Shown: positions 12,801 to 23,327 of the stretch, one piece after another
Layout: each line of letters begins with the position of its first letter
How positions within the stretch are numbered: position 1 is the first letter of the stretch
Assembly (NCBI GenBank): GCA_031002005.1
Contig: CM061921.1
Coordinates: forward strand, 173,546,935 to 173,610,934
DNA length: 64,000 bases
Origin: Vandiemenella viatica
Taxonomy: Eukaryota > Arthropoda > Insecta > Orthoptera > Morabidae
Direction: 5' to 3'
Position numbers and translations under genes: made by a program
The notes under the pieces: model-generated
Told to the model about the DNA's origin: nothing
Databases searched by the model: none
What the model saw: only the letters and a program-made list of their open reading frames with translations

Positions 12801-15027
12801 TGTCCGTAGGAGAGGAAATATATAATGAAATTACTCAATGGAATGATTGAACTATTAAATGGCGATACTTTTAACGAAACAAAATGTAACGAAGATCAAT
12901 CAAAAGAATAAGAATACGAAAGAATCGAAAGTGAATAAAGATCCTGAGGAGATAGTAAGCGAATTTTCTGATTCAAATAGTAAATTCAAATTTATAAAAA
13001 GCCGCCTCCCTGTTACACAAAAAAGATTGAACTGTTAATAGCAAATATTGATTTCGAGCACAGGAACAGTATGCGTGGACCACGTCGACAATATGAATTT
13101 TTAGTGATTCATATGAAGTAAAACAGGAATTGGAAAGGATATTCAAGATCGTGCTGATCGATTACAAGAAAGGAGAATGGGAAAAATTTAGTTAAAAAAA
13201 AATATAAATAAATAAAAAAGCAAAAAAAACGCAAAACCACAAAGAAGATGACAAGTTCGCATTTTGGCACGTACAGAATCGGTTAACTTGATAGTGGAAT
13301 GTACAGCAGAATTAAATAACTTTAGAATAAGGAAAAATTGTTGTGCGTGAAGCAGATGAGAAAAGAACATTCTACAAGATCTGTTGAGGTAAGGACGGTA
13401 CGCCATGTATTCCGCAACAAATAAAAATTATGATTTTTATACGTATTTTTAGTTTGTTACAGGTGCATATGCCACAGACGTTGTCGGTAAAGACGTTGTC
13501 TGTTGTTTGTGTATTAGAATCTCTGTAGTAAATCTCAAGAAAAATGAATTCAACTGTTCTTTTTTTGTGACCAGAATGGTTGATTTGTATGAAAAATAAA
13601 TCTTAAATACATGCCTTGCAAATAAAGATACTGTGAATTTGGATGCTGAAGTAATATCTTATTTTTCCTAAGATACTTTAAAGATTATCAAACAAAAGTA
13701 AGCCGCAATGGCTATGGAAATTAACTGGTGTATTTTTATATGTCTCTTAACAAAAGAACCAACCAGGTAAGTCAAACAACAATTAAATTTTTTACCCCGG
13801 AATGGGAACACGTTCACAGATGCGATTTAAATACCTCTCTATTTGTAAAAAACGTTGGGATAAAAATGTACCTGACAAAAATGAAAACGTATAACATGTC
13901 AATAAAATAGTTGATTTATTAAAACAAATACTTCCTACTTTGATAGAAAGATTCACACAATTTTCTTCGATGGTTACCTCTTATCCGCAAATGAATACAA
14001 AATGAATGAAACCAAACTGAAATATACAGTAAACCAATGGCTTCTCTGAATGTTCTTTACAATAGTCTCTTCAATTTTATCAAATGTTTGCAGTTAATTT
14101 AATTTTGAATCTCCTCTTCCCGTTTTTATTTCTTTTATAAGCTTTGTATGCAGGTGCCCAAACTTGAGTGAGTGAAATGAAAAGCGCAGCGACTGTTGGC
14201 CGCTAAACACAGACCGGAAGTTCGTCCTTAGACCTCTGCTCTAATCGCACATAATGGCGGACATCTTGTGTCATTTCGTTCATTAAAGTCATTACATGGT
14301 TCGTGAATAGCCTATGAGAACTCTGTTAGGTCAGAGCCGACGGCATCCAGAAAACACGGGCATTAGCCTGATTGTCTTCCAGTCACTTTATTTTTTATCG
14401 TTTCAGTAGTCTTTCCTTCCCACGGCAGCTGCAGGGACACGTGAAGCTTTTTTTTCCCTTGTAGATACGATTTCTTTGTTTAATGTCAATAACATATTAT
14501 TCGACTTATTTTATTGTGCTATTCTGTTCCCTAATGACAAAAGACAGAAATAGCTCATAGTGTCATTGCTTTGCTAATCTCTAACATTTTGGAAAACAAC
14601 GAAAATTAACATGTGGAATGAATCGTTACAAGAGTCATAGAGTATGATGTCAGTAACATTTTTTCTTCTTCTTAGGACACCTTCTTCTATTTGAATGGAA
14701 AATATTTAAGATTTAGATATATTTTCTGCCCTACAAGCTTTGTCTGAAAATTTGTTGCCTTTCGACTGTTTGTTTATTATTTTTTAATACTTATTTATGA
14801 AGTGAAAAGATTAAACTAGCAAGGTTCTGTTTATTTCTGAGTTTAACAAATGATCAGATAGACACTAATCAGAAAAAAGCAGTATAAGGTATTTCTGTTG
14901 ATAATTCGTTGTTTTTATTTGATTTTTGCGTCCTTTGATCTCAATGAAGCACATTGTACTCAAATATACAGCCATCGAGTCATTGCCTGATAAAGTATGA
15001 TTTATTTCAATACAGTGTCATTATTTG
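9881..15027. other. No recognised gene
   Basis: About 5 kb without a recognisable element. Two modest open frames on the plus strand, 11767-12000 (77 codons) and 12065-12256 (63 codons), sit close together and could be pieces of one decayed gene, but I recognise no motif. 13188-13220 is A-rich. The region 14140-14420 is less AT-rich than its surroundings but has no coding pattern I trust. Confidence 0.4.
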
Positions 15028-15940
15028 TATTTTTTTTTTTTTTTTTTTTTGCCATAAGTCTTTTGGCTTGAGTGAAGCAATCCTTCATATTTTTCTAACA
15101 TGAATTAACTTCTTCTTCTCAGAAATCCATTACAACCTACGTCCTAACCTACATGCTTCGCGTACGCTGTTCATTGTCTTTCATCTTAGTTATTATCTTT
15201 AATTGTTTCCCTCAGGATCAAATTCTCATTTCATGTTTCAAAAACAAGACCCCGTCGTCTGAAGTTTTTCCTCATATTCCTGCAGTTTTCCATCATTTCC
15301 ACTGTTATTAATTCTTACTTTATCCGCTCAATTAGTTTTTAACATGCCTCTACAGCCCTGTGCTTGGAATCGTTCAATTTTCTTTAGTTTTGGTATCGTC
15401 AAAAGTCCAATCGTCATTTCTATGAATCGCTCTACCTAATACATATAATTATGGAAGGTTGTTTGTGTTCCTTTGACAAATTTTTGATACATAAATGATT
15501 CTGCTTTTCAGGAAGGATCCTTTTGCTAGTGCTGTTTTGCTTTAGAGATCGCTCACGCTTCATCAATCTGTTCTATTTTTCTTTACCAAATAATAGAATT
15601 TCGTATTTCTTATAATACATCTTAATATATTTTTAAGTTTAGCGTAGTTCTTCTGTTTATCTCTGCAATTCATAACCATTATTGAGATTTTGTTGTTGCT
15701 TTGTTTACGTCATTTAATAATTTCTGGATACCTTCAATCCTATCTGCGAACATCACAATATTATGAACAAACCATAATAGGTCCATTCTATCTCCTTGAT
15801 CCATTATGACAGATTCAGATGTTTCTGTTTCTTCTTGATTGCTGCCTATACATACAAGCTGAATATTAATAGGTCAATGTGAGGTACATGAACTCATTTC
15901 TTATGGAAGTTAATGATAAATGGTTTTTGTAGAAAGTGTA
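15028..15940 (-). pseudogene. Antisense LINE relic with oligo(A) tail
   Basis: A run of 21 T at 15030-15050 is the likely minus-strand poly(A) tail. Reading upstream on the minus strand gives ALAKGSFLKSR near 15510, KLKKIERFQAQGCRGMLK near 15390 and then ADKVRINN, which follows the order of the C-terminal LINE block WRRMLKISWTDKVRNEE of RTE-like elements. Stops are frequent. The relic runs almost to the 15,943 target duplication of the 8.3-kb element, so that element may have inserted within or beside it. Clade assignment is tentative. Confidence 0.5.
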
Positions 15941-15942
15941 AT

Positions 15943-15948
15943 AAGGAC
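15943..15948. repeat. Target-site duplication AAGGAC, left
   Basis: The hexamer AAGGAC abuts the left terminus of the 8.3-kb element and is repeated exactly at 24290-24295 against the right terminus. Confidence 0.85.
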
Positions 15949-16462
15949 AGCAGCAGGAGAACGATTAGGGCTGCTTGTACCCTGCACCAAAAAAGAATAA
16001 TCGATACCCCGCGTAGGTGTTGCGATGTAACTGATACCCCCTCACTCTCCCCTCCTTATAACTGATACCCCCTCCCATTGTTCTATTGTTAGGCCTTCCC
16101 CACTAACCCCAGTTTTAGCTGCCTCCCCTCCTTGCAATCATTGAAACCCCGATTAGCTGTTCCATTGTAACTGATACCCAACACTCTGTCCTTGAAATCG
16201 ATACCACGCGCAGGTGTACCGGTGTAACTGACACCACCCATTATTCTATTGTTAGGCCTTCCTCACTAACCCCAGTTCCAGGTGCCTCCCCTCCTTGAAA
16301 TCGATACCCGCACATGTGTTCCAGTTGTAACTGATACCCACCGCGCTGACCTTGAAATCGATACCCCGCGTAGAGAACAGTTAGCGGTGTACCTAGAAAA
16401 CCAGTTTTAGTGCAGGTGGGTTAACAAAAACCGGTACTACCTACCTGGAAATGTGCTACCTA
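15949..16462 (+). repeat. Left terminal inverted repeat with modular subrepeats
   Basis: After the outer 40 bp, four modules alternate long, short, long, short. Long modules (about 105-140 bp) contain TTCTATTGTTAGGCCTTCC and CACTAACCCCAG. Short modules (about 57 bp) contain GATACCCAACACTCTG or a variant, then CCTTGAAATCGATACC. All modules start with TGTAACTGATACCC and end near GCAGGTGTTCC. The inner edge is the shared block AGAGAACAGTTAGCGGTGTA to AAATGTGCT. Confidence 0.9.
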
Positions 16463-16574
16463 AGGATAACGCGCTCGCGTGTTAACCTGAGTTACACATT
16501 GTAACATGCTGGGCTTGCCTAACCTAAAGCGCCTACAATAATCTCAATTACTGCTAAGGTGTGATGGTTGATTA

Positions 16575-16668
16575 ACCAAAAAAGAGATTAACTTTGGTGC
16601 TGAGCACCCTCTGCCACCCACAATTTTGTGAATTGCAGAGTATATATGTAGATGTAGATGTAGAAAAA
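16575..16668 (+). repeat. LINE 3' end fragment with GTAGAT tail
   Basis: TTGGTGCTGAGCACCCTCTG, then CCACCCACAATTTTGTGAAT, then GCAGAGTATATATGTAGATG closely match the 3' end of the LINE at 60.9-61.35 kb. It is a severely 5'-truncated copy ending in hexamer-like GTAGAT repeats. Confidence 0.75.
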
Positions 16669-17003
16669 CTGGGGTTAAACTCTAGCGCATCCCACACCCG
16701 TTAAATAAAATTATCGCATCACATGCGCCACAAATTTGTGAAAATAACGGTTAACCTGAGCTTACGCTAATTTATTCCACCTTCATTACATGAAGTAGAC
16801 GCTTAAAAGCGATTTTGAGTAAATGGCGCTCATAACTGTAACACCACGATCGAGATTTAACTTAGCCTTACTCAATGTGCCATTCTACAGTAAACCGAGT
16901 TACCGTTAAGATGTGATAGACTAAGCTAACTTGGTCTAACCGAATATATCTTACCCCTATATTAACCTGAGTTTAATGTAAGTTGTGTAGGTTCGTAAAC
17001 CTA

Positions 17004-17666
17004 CAAGGGGTGATCAAATGAAAAGGTACGAAACGACACGGTGGGTACAAATGTAGACTTTATTCAAAATATACACCATAAGCCTGAGCACAACGATCCC
17101 ACTGATGAACAAGCCGCAGGATTCCTAGTTCCCAGAATTCCTGTGACGAGACCCAGTCCTTCACAGCGTCCTTGAGTACGTCGTCCGAGTTGAAGCGCTT
17201 CCCTTTCAGGCGTTTCTTCATTGGTCCAAACACATGGCAATCGCAGGGCGACATGTCCGGACTGTAGGGCGGATGGTACAACGTCTCCCACTTAAACTTG
17301 GCCACTTCCATGTGTGTGACTCTGGAGACGTGTGGACGCGCGTTATCATGGAGCAGCCCCGGTCTTTTGTTCTTGATGGACCTGCGTAGGCGTCGGAGTG
17401 TCTCACAGTACACATCGAAGTTAATGGTTTTTCTGTGCTCGAGGAATCCTGTCCTCACACGGACTGCCGCATCATTTGGACGCCGCTTTTGATAAGAGAT
17501 TCTGCTCTCTACTGCACATGCGGGTGCCCGCGCATGCTCCGATCCCAGTCAGAGACTCCAATCGAATCCCGAGATGTCTCGCTACGTTTTCCCATGGCGG
17601 AATATGCAACTATTTAACTGTTACGTTTTTACGTCGTTTCGTACCTTTTCATTTAATCACCCCTTG
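17004..17666 (-). mobile_element. Internally deleted mariner with intact TIRs
   Basis: The termini are a 34-bp inverted repeat starting CAAGGGGTGATCAAATGAAA, with one mismatch between ends, flanked by TA on both sides (17002-17003 and 17667-17668). At 663 bp the element is about half the usual 1.3 kb, and the missing part is the middle of the transposase. Near-identical ends and a clean TA duplication point to a comparatively recent insertion into the 8.3-kb element. It could still be mobilised in trans by a full-length relative. Confidence 0.93.
17060..17500 (-). pseudogene. Mariner (DD34D) transposase, C-terminal part
   Basis: The catalytic domain of a cut-and-paste transposase in one open frame ending at 17060. 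It shows RTGFLEHRKTINFDVYCETL, LLHDNARPHVS with the second catalytic Asp, and HPPYSPDMSPCDCHVFG with the third. Exactly 34 residues separate the two aspartates, giving the DD34D signature. The end, RLVHQWDRCAQAYGVYFE, is the normal C-terminus. The open segment continues upstream of 17458 through RRPNDAAVRVRTGF. The first catalytic Asp and the DNA-binding N-terminus are missing, and a few residues between KNKRPG and LLHDN appear deleted. No ATG is well placed. The product would be inactive alone. Confidence 0.9.
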
Positions 17667-18284
17667 TACTAATGATAGTGATTTTAGCTATGCCTTTTGT
17701 GGGTGTTAATATGTCTGATACGTTCAGTCAGCACCTTTTATCGAATACATTGAGTTATATGATGCACAGATATGTTGTTTCCATCCTTTGCACACCCTAT
17801 CATGGTGGGAAGATTATATGTGTGGTGTATACTTATCAAATAGTTTTCCTAACCTAATGTGCCATACTACGTTAACCAGAGCATAATCTAAGTTATGATG
17901 GGTCGTGTGTATACTGATGGTTGTAGTTTTAGGTACACTTCGTTGTGTTAATGTTGGCTTCTGTGTCAGTATATCTACTGCCTGCCCCATTGATCGATGA
18001 CATCCGTAAGTTTCATCCTTTGCACTCCCTAACGGTAACGTGATGTGGTGGAGGGTCCGTGCTGGTTTCTTTTGAACTGTTGCGACTGCCGAAATATACA
18101 TTCTTGTACGTATATAACACTTTCCAGTGGCTAGTTCTGGTAATTTAACCACATCATATATTTGGGCACTGTACTCTGTGATGCACGCAGGTGTAATTGT
18201 CACGTCAACCGACGAGGGAAATTACATGAGTTTGGCTACATTTTAGGTACTTAAAGTCTCTACAAATATAACAACACCTACAAA

Positions 18285-18540
18285 TCCGCCATGCTATTAA
18301 TACCGGGCATGAAATAAAATTTCAAGAAACGAGGCTACTGTGGAGAGAAAACCAGTGGTGGCCTCGACGGGTGAGAGAGGCAGCAGAAATTTTAAAGTAT
18401 ACCAAGAAAATCAACGAAGATAGCGGCCTTTTACTCTGAGATGCTTGGCGCTTGTTGCTATGTCAACATAAACAGTATCTCTGACGAAGGCTGTAGGATA
18501 CCAGCCGAAAGCTAAGGTAATTAAATAAACAACACGGCAT
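18285..18540 (+). pseudogene. Penelope-like element, endonuclease C-terminal scrap
   Basis: The plus strand from about 18306 reads HEIKFQETRLLWRENQWW, then RRVREAAEILKYTKKIN and EDSGLLL. This is the pattern that follows the GIY-YIG core in Penelope-like retroelements (H.I.FE.T.LL...VREA.EI...NI...DG..L). A stop follows, and then the block ACGAAGGCTGTAGGATACCA and GCCGAAAGCT, typical of the region after the coding end. The reverse transcriptase and the GIY-YIG core itself are absent. It lies inside the 8.3-kb element and is presumably a later insertion. Confidence 0.55.
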
Positions 18541-18982
18541 AACCCGAAAGTCTATTAATCATGAATTTAAATAATTGATAGATTTCCATTTTTAAAAGTG
18601 TATATGTTGTGTCACATCCACAAAAAGCATTCAAAAATAATTTGTTTCTTAGAACAAGGATATTTGTCCAAGCGTTTAGTCGAATATATTTGTGTTTCCA
18701 CAATACCATTACCCATTCAAAAAAATAAAAAATAAACAAAAAAAAATTGCTGATGTGATTGAGTATGTCCTATTAAAAGAACTAGTATATCGATATCTCT
18801 TCTCCTATAACGTAGACAGTGTAGATTCTACAATGGATATCTCGAATATCAGCATCATCTCTGGCTTGTTTTATAGCGATGTTAAAAGCTTTTATTTCTT
18901 AATAAGCATTTCAATAAAGTTATTCATTAGATCGGTTCGATAAAAAAAATTCTTGGTAGATTGGCACAATCATTGTTTCATC

Positions 18983-19009
18983 AAAAAAAAAAAAAAAAAA
19001 AAAAAAAAA
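18983..19009 (+). repeat. Poly(A), 27 bases
   Basis: A pure A run with no recognisable retroposon body immediately upstream. It may mark a very short or heavily decayed plus-strand retroposon. Confidence 0.6.
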
Positions 19010-19528
19010 GACAACACTTAGTAAGACCTAGAAAATCTTAATCTTTTTACTTTAAAGCTTGAATCGTAGTAGATTTACGGTAAACTGCTGGGAGATAAAA
19101 ATATAATCAAAATGCATTTTAACAATTTCATTTAAATATCTCATTAATTTTATTAAATAAATGTGTGATATTCATAAATAAAATAATATCCATAAATAAA
19201 ATTTATTAACTAGTAAATTTTTACAGTTATTGATAATTACAATATTATTAATAAACAATTACCATTATAAATCGTACTGTCTATTGGATTTTACAGTTAA
19301 CAAATAGTACAGTAGCATTATCGTCCATACGGCTAAGCGCTCCCCTCTCTCCACGCTCTATCTCAAGATGTGTTAAACCTATTAAATATTGTCTAGGACG
19401 AAATTTGTATAGAATGTTATGCTCTACAACTTTTGTAATAACTCAAAATAATATGTAAAGTAAGCGTGATATTTGTAAAAAAAAACTATTTTTGTGACCT
19501 TTCACCCAGAATATTTTGACTAGCGTAC

Positions 19529-19717
19529 ATGAGATTCTATGTGACTTTTGAGCAAACTTATAAAATATCAAAACAACGATTTATGCAAATTTTCAGCTTG
19601 TTATTTTTCATTCCGAGGTTTAATCCATATTTAACTGGACTAATACAAGTTCCCTGTGAACTTACAAGACAACAATATGAAAAAATAAATTTAGCTTGTA
19701 ATGTGTGGTGGGCGTAA
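19529..19717 (+). pseudogene. Unassigned decayed reading frame with C-terminus duplicated
   Basis: I do not recognise this 62-codon frame. It ends PCELTRQQYEKINLACNVWW. The region from about 19640 to 19840, covering this end and about 120 bp after it, reappears at 23328-23585 in frameshifted form, directly inside the right TIR. The duplicate suggests that the 3' end of a real ancestral gene once lay next to the TIR. Whether it was a structural or replication gene of the element cannot be told. An adenine-rich 3' flank follows. Length and position alone do not show that it is expressed. Confidence 0.35.
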
Positions 19718-19886
19718 TAAAACAAATATTAATTAAATGCAATATGTATTTATTTATACTTTTCACATACAAGTAGTATCATCAATTCGTAATTACTGTA
19801 TTATTAACATCATCAGATACTAGTAAATTATTTCACGCAGTAAGTTCTTGTCTTATAAGCGTATAGTCCAATGATGAACTGGTTGT

Positions 19887-20288
19887 CTATTGAGCAACAC
19901 TAACATTATTAAAATTTATATCAATCAGTACTTGCACTGTAGCCATACGATAGTCACGTAGCATTTTAATAGCTAAAATGTCCACAAAATCTGCATAGTA
20001 TCTTAAAACTAGGTAATCCCACTTCTTCTTGACGGCCAAGGCACCGGAAACTGCGAGCTGCGCCCTGATGAGGTTCCTCTAAGACAAATCGCCTAAGAAG
20101 ACACCGCTGGTTGGGTCAATATTTGGGTAAAAACATACTATTTTCACCCCGACAACAGGTTTGATGGAGACGGTGAGCTCGCCGAGTGGAACTTCGGTCT
20201 TGTCGTATGCAGAGCTGAAGTAGTCGGAAACCACGTCCAATACTTGGATCAGCTCGATCTGTTCTTCATATGTTGGTTGTGACTCACT
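19887..20288 (-). pseudogene. Unassigned protein-coding remnant (about 133 codons, one stop)
   Basis: The minus strand is open from 20288 to the stop at 19887-19889, apart from one TAG at 20079-20081. It reads YEEQIELIQVLDVVSDYFSS, PLGELTVSIKPVVGVKIV, FYPNIDPTSGVFLGDLS, the stop, then AVSGALAVKKKWDYLVLRYY and finally VLIDINFNNVSVAQ. Base composition is distinctly more GC-rich in 20020-20280 than in its flanks, and the hydrophobic/polar alternation looks protein-like. I recognise no family. It points toward the frame ending at 19717 (convergent). It is a candidate cargo or structural gene of the 8.3-kb element. Confidence 0.45.
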
Positions 20289-20489
20289 TTATCGAGCACT
20301 AGAACTGGTACAAAATCGTGTTTAGACGATAAACTATCGTGAAACGCTTTGAATCAATAGCGTTCAGCTGATACACTGCCGAGAACAACATTACTTGACA
20401 AGGCACGATTGCAGAATTATGAAAGATCGGTTAGGAGACCATGCTCGAAAATCGGAACGGGGCTAACGATATGAACCAGTTTCAGGCAT

Positions 20490-20760
20490 CGATTTCAAGG
20501 TCAACAGTAAGCGTATCCATTACAACAGGTTTCTACCCGAGCGGAGTATCAATTACATTGTGCCGTGAAGCGTATAGCTAGATGAGGTTATAGGGGTATC
20601 GATTACACCGGAATACCTGCGTGGACTGTCAATTACAATATGCAGCGAAGTGTGAACCAATTTGAGTTTATAGGGATAACCAGATAACGACCAGGTTCTG
20701 CGAAGCAGTAAGCTATCTGAGGTTATAGAGGGTATCGATTACAATTAGGAGTGGGTTGCG
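20490..20760 (+). repeat. Internal degenerate array related to the TIR subrepeats
   Basis: GTATCAATTACATTGTGCCG, GGTATCGATTACACCGGAAT, CTGTCAATTACAATATGCAG and GGGTATCGATTACAATTAGG recur here with GATGAGGTTATAG or variants between them. The core GTATCGATTACA is shared with the right TIR in the same orientation, but the spacer words differ. It may be the eroded end of a second related element or an ancestral internal array. Confidence 0.55.
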
Positions 20761-20782
20761 TAAGAGGATTGACAGTGATAGG

Positions 20783-20925
20783 GTACGGAGACTGGTGAAC
20801 GAGCGGTAACACTATGGCCTCGCATTCAGGAAGAGGCAGCTTCGAATCCCGGTTCAAGAAACAAGATTTTAGTTTTTCAATAGTTTCCTGATGTTAGTCC
20901 AGGTGAATGCTCACTATAAATCTTG
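20783..20925 (+). repeat. SINE family A, 5' part
   Basis: The tRNA-like head GAGCGGTAACACTATGGCCT...CGAATCCCGGTTCAAG is followed by a diverged TTTTCAATAGTTTCCTGATG and CAGGTGAATGC body. It was inserted inside the 8.3-kb element and is 3'-truncated or decayed. Confidence 0.7.
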
Positions 20926-21375
20926 TCAGTATATGCGGGGAACGGGAATAGAATGAGGATTTGAATGCTAACTCATGAAATAGTGGAATGTCTGTCGATA
21001 GTTGTCACATCACCTTTTTTTTATGATCCTCGACAGTGGTGTGTGTATATGTACGTGTTACCAATTTTCTGTAAGTCCTAAAGGTATTTACATTCATAGT
21101 TTGTGTTCGACGACTTTCTTAGCTTGTTCTTGCAGTTCATAAAAACATTGGATATGTACCAATCCCCGACAATATGCATTTGTAACCGCTGATTCTACAG
21201 GAAGTATGCAATCTTCCATTTTCCTACTAACTGCGCTCTGTACCGCCTTGTTTTGGGATAAGAACTGTCCCACATTGCGTTGTTCACAATGTGCCCTTTG
21301 GGGGTTGCACACGAGATCGGTTTAAACTTCGGAACAGACTAGTACACTGGCACTGATGAAAAATTTCACAAATGA

Positions 21376-21639
21376 TCTAACATCTACAACTTAGCGGAAG
21401 TTATCTTCGGTGAATTCCTGTATCGGGACAGTAGAGATTTTAAAATCAGTGTAAAGTGGAACATTTTTACGCGTTTTGACAGTCAACCAGCTGAAGAGAG
21501 AAGTTTAGATCACCTATTTACAGCATCGAGAGTGTTTAAAGGCTTCTTTGCACATGCCAAAACGCAATACTATAGGATTGTTAGCCATGACAAAGACGGA
21601 GTGCGTGGCAAATCGAAACTCCTTTATTTTTTAATGTGA
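21376..21639 (+). pseudogene. Unassigned open frame, 87 codons, no ATG start
   Basis: The plus strand is open between TGA (21373) and TGA (21637-21639). It includes EVIFGEFLYRDSRDFKISVK, WNIFTRFDSQPAEERSLDHL and RVFKGFFAHAKTQYYRIVSH. The residue mix looks like a globular protein rather than random AT-rich translation, but I recognise no family. With the frames at 19.5-20.3 kb it may be part of the original gene content of the 8.3-kb element. It could also be chance; no start codon or splice sites are evident. Confidence 0.3.
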
Positions 21640-21819
21640 ATAACTATTCGAGGAATCCTAGCCAAAATTATATGAAAAAATTGGCTACAAGTAAAATCTC
21701 ATCCCTTCATACCTGTACAAACACTTAACGTGTTTTTCATTGTCAATTTTTCGCAGTTACTGTAGGCTATTAACGGCTACTTGTGTCTAAAGTACTACTG
21801 CAACCGATACTAATGAACA

Positions 21820-22620
21820 GTCGGACCGGGAATCAAACTCTCCACCTCTCACATGACAGTCTCAATCGTTAAAAACTCACCCACCAGGTTCGATATTTTC
21901 ATTGGCATATAAAACGTAACTCTAAAAGGACGACGAATAACCCCATTACTCGCTTCGAGTGATTTTTGGGGAATGAAAGAAAATCGGAATGTAAAGCCGT
22001 GCTGCAAATCCTCACGAACGATAGATCGGAACGTTACTGCTCACCCACCATGCTGGATACTCTATGGTCCTCTTATATTTCGACATCCGATACACGTTTC
22101 CGATGATAGTAATAGCGTCACTATCTTTAACTTTATATAGCTAACGGTCAAACTGTTAGAAATAACACTGTGTAATATCTTTCGCAGTGATATTAAGAGA
22201 TACTACAGCACGAATATAAATCCATCACTCGTAAAGTTTGTGGAATGGTGGGAGGAGGATAAGCCAGTCGTCTCTATGTATTCAATATAACGTGCTTCTC
22301 CATCAACTGCTTATTCATTACTTTGCTTTGAAAACTCAACCACCAGGCTAGATGTTCAGAACGGCATACAAGAAATAACTCTGAAAAGATGGCGAATGGA
22401 ATGCACTGAAGAGAGAACCCGCGGTCTCCAGTATTACAGTCCTGAACATTAAAAACTCACCAACTAGGCTCGATATCTAGACCAGCATACACAAATTAAC
22501 TCTGAAACGTGGACGAATATAATGCACTGGAATTATTACTGTACTCGCCTCGAGTGATTTTGGGAAAAGATAGAAAACTTGACTGTAAGACTGTGCTGGA
22601 TATTGTACCCCGGTGACGGA
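21820..22620 (-). repeat. tRNA-derived repeat (family D) in three partial copies
   Basis: The block AAAAACTCACCMACYAGGYT, followed by CGATATCTAGACCAGCATAC-like sequence and TTAACTCTGAAACGTGGACG, occurs near 21874, 22328 and 22447. The last two are 119 bases apart as a tandem duplication. Left of the first copy, CCGGGAATCAAACTCTCCAC read on the minus strand is a tRNA-like B box (GGTTTGATTCCCGG type) with an A-box-like GGTGGGTGAG. Confidence 0.6.
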
Positions 22621-22883
22621 ATTTCTTCCACAAACCGTTCTTTGGTCTTTCGAGATCTCACGTTTTCTCCTATAAGAATTTTAACAATAATCTGTTCTTC
22701 AAATCTAACATGCACTTCTAATTTTCTGTTAAACAAATAGCGCTTCCTGTTAGTTGACGAACCAAATTCTTGTATTTTGTTTCATTCATAATTCACTAAA
22801 ATTTAAATTCCTTATTTTTAATGCCCTTAGTTTTTCTTAAACTTGTATTGGATATAGGGTAGCTAGTTCCTTCCTTACATATA

Positions 22884-23045
22884 TTACTTAAGGGCACTTG
22901 CAGTTTAACGCGGAATCCGAATCATGGAATACTTTACAGCAAGCTATGTTACAGGTTTATGAGTATTCACCAGCGATATAGGAATTCAAACAGGGAATCT
23001 TTCAGTTTCAAGTCAGACGCCTTAACCACTGAGTCGCTCTGGCGC
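22884..23045 (-). repeat. SINE family B
   Basis: Read on the minus strand, a tRNA-like head (AGCGACTCAGTGGTTAAGGC near the right edge and a CCCTGTTTGAATTCC B box) is followed by a body ending GCGTTAAACTGCAAGTGCCC at the left edge. Related copies lie near 39568, 46630 and 52610. A short second piece with CATAAGGGCACCTACAAATT lies at about 23265-23310. Confidence 0.65.
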
Positions 23046-23327
23046 TAAAAACACTGTAATTATGTGAGATCCTTTTGTAGCAACATGAAATTATTGCCAT
23101 ATGATTTGCCTAGATGGAATTAAAATATCGACTTTATATCTGGAACTCTTGGAGCATACGGGGAAAAATAGATTAGTTTAAGTTTATAGTTGGAACTTTC
23201 CTGAATGAAATATGCTCAGCCTTGAATTGGAACAAGGGTGGCCAGTTTCTTTGCTCCTTACCTTACATAAGGGCACCTACAAATTAACGTAGAATCCGAA
23301 CAAAGAAGCTTTCAGGAAAAGATTTAG

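Noticed and set aside
17814..18203. 129-codon minus-strand frame inside the long-TIR element
   Set aside because: No recognisable motif and no support from composition or context. I left it out as a gene, though it could be checked with the other interior frames.
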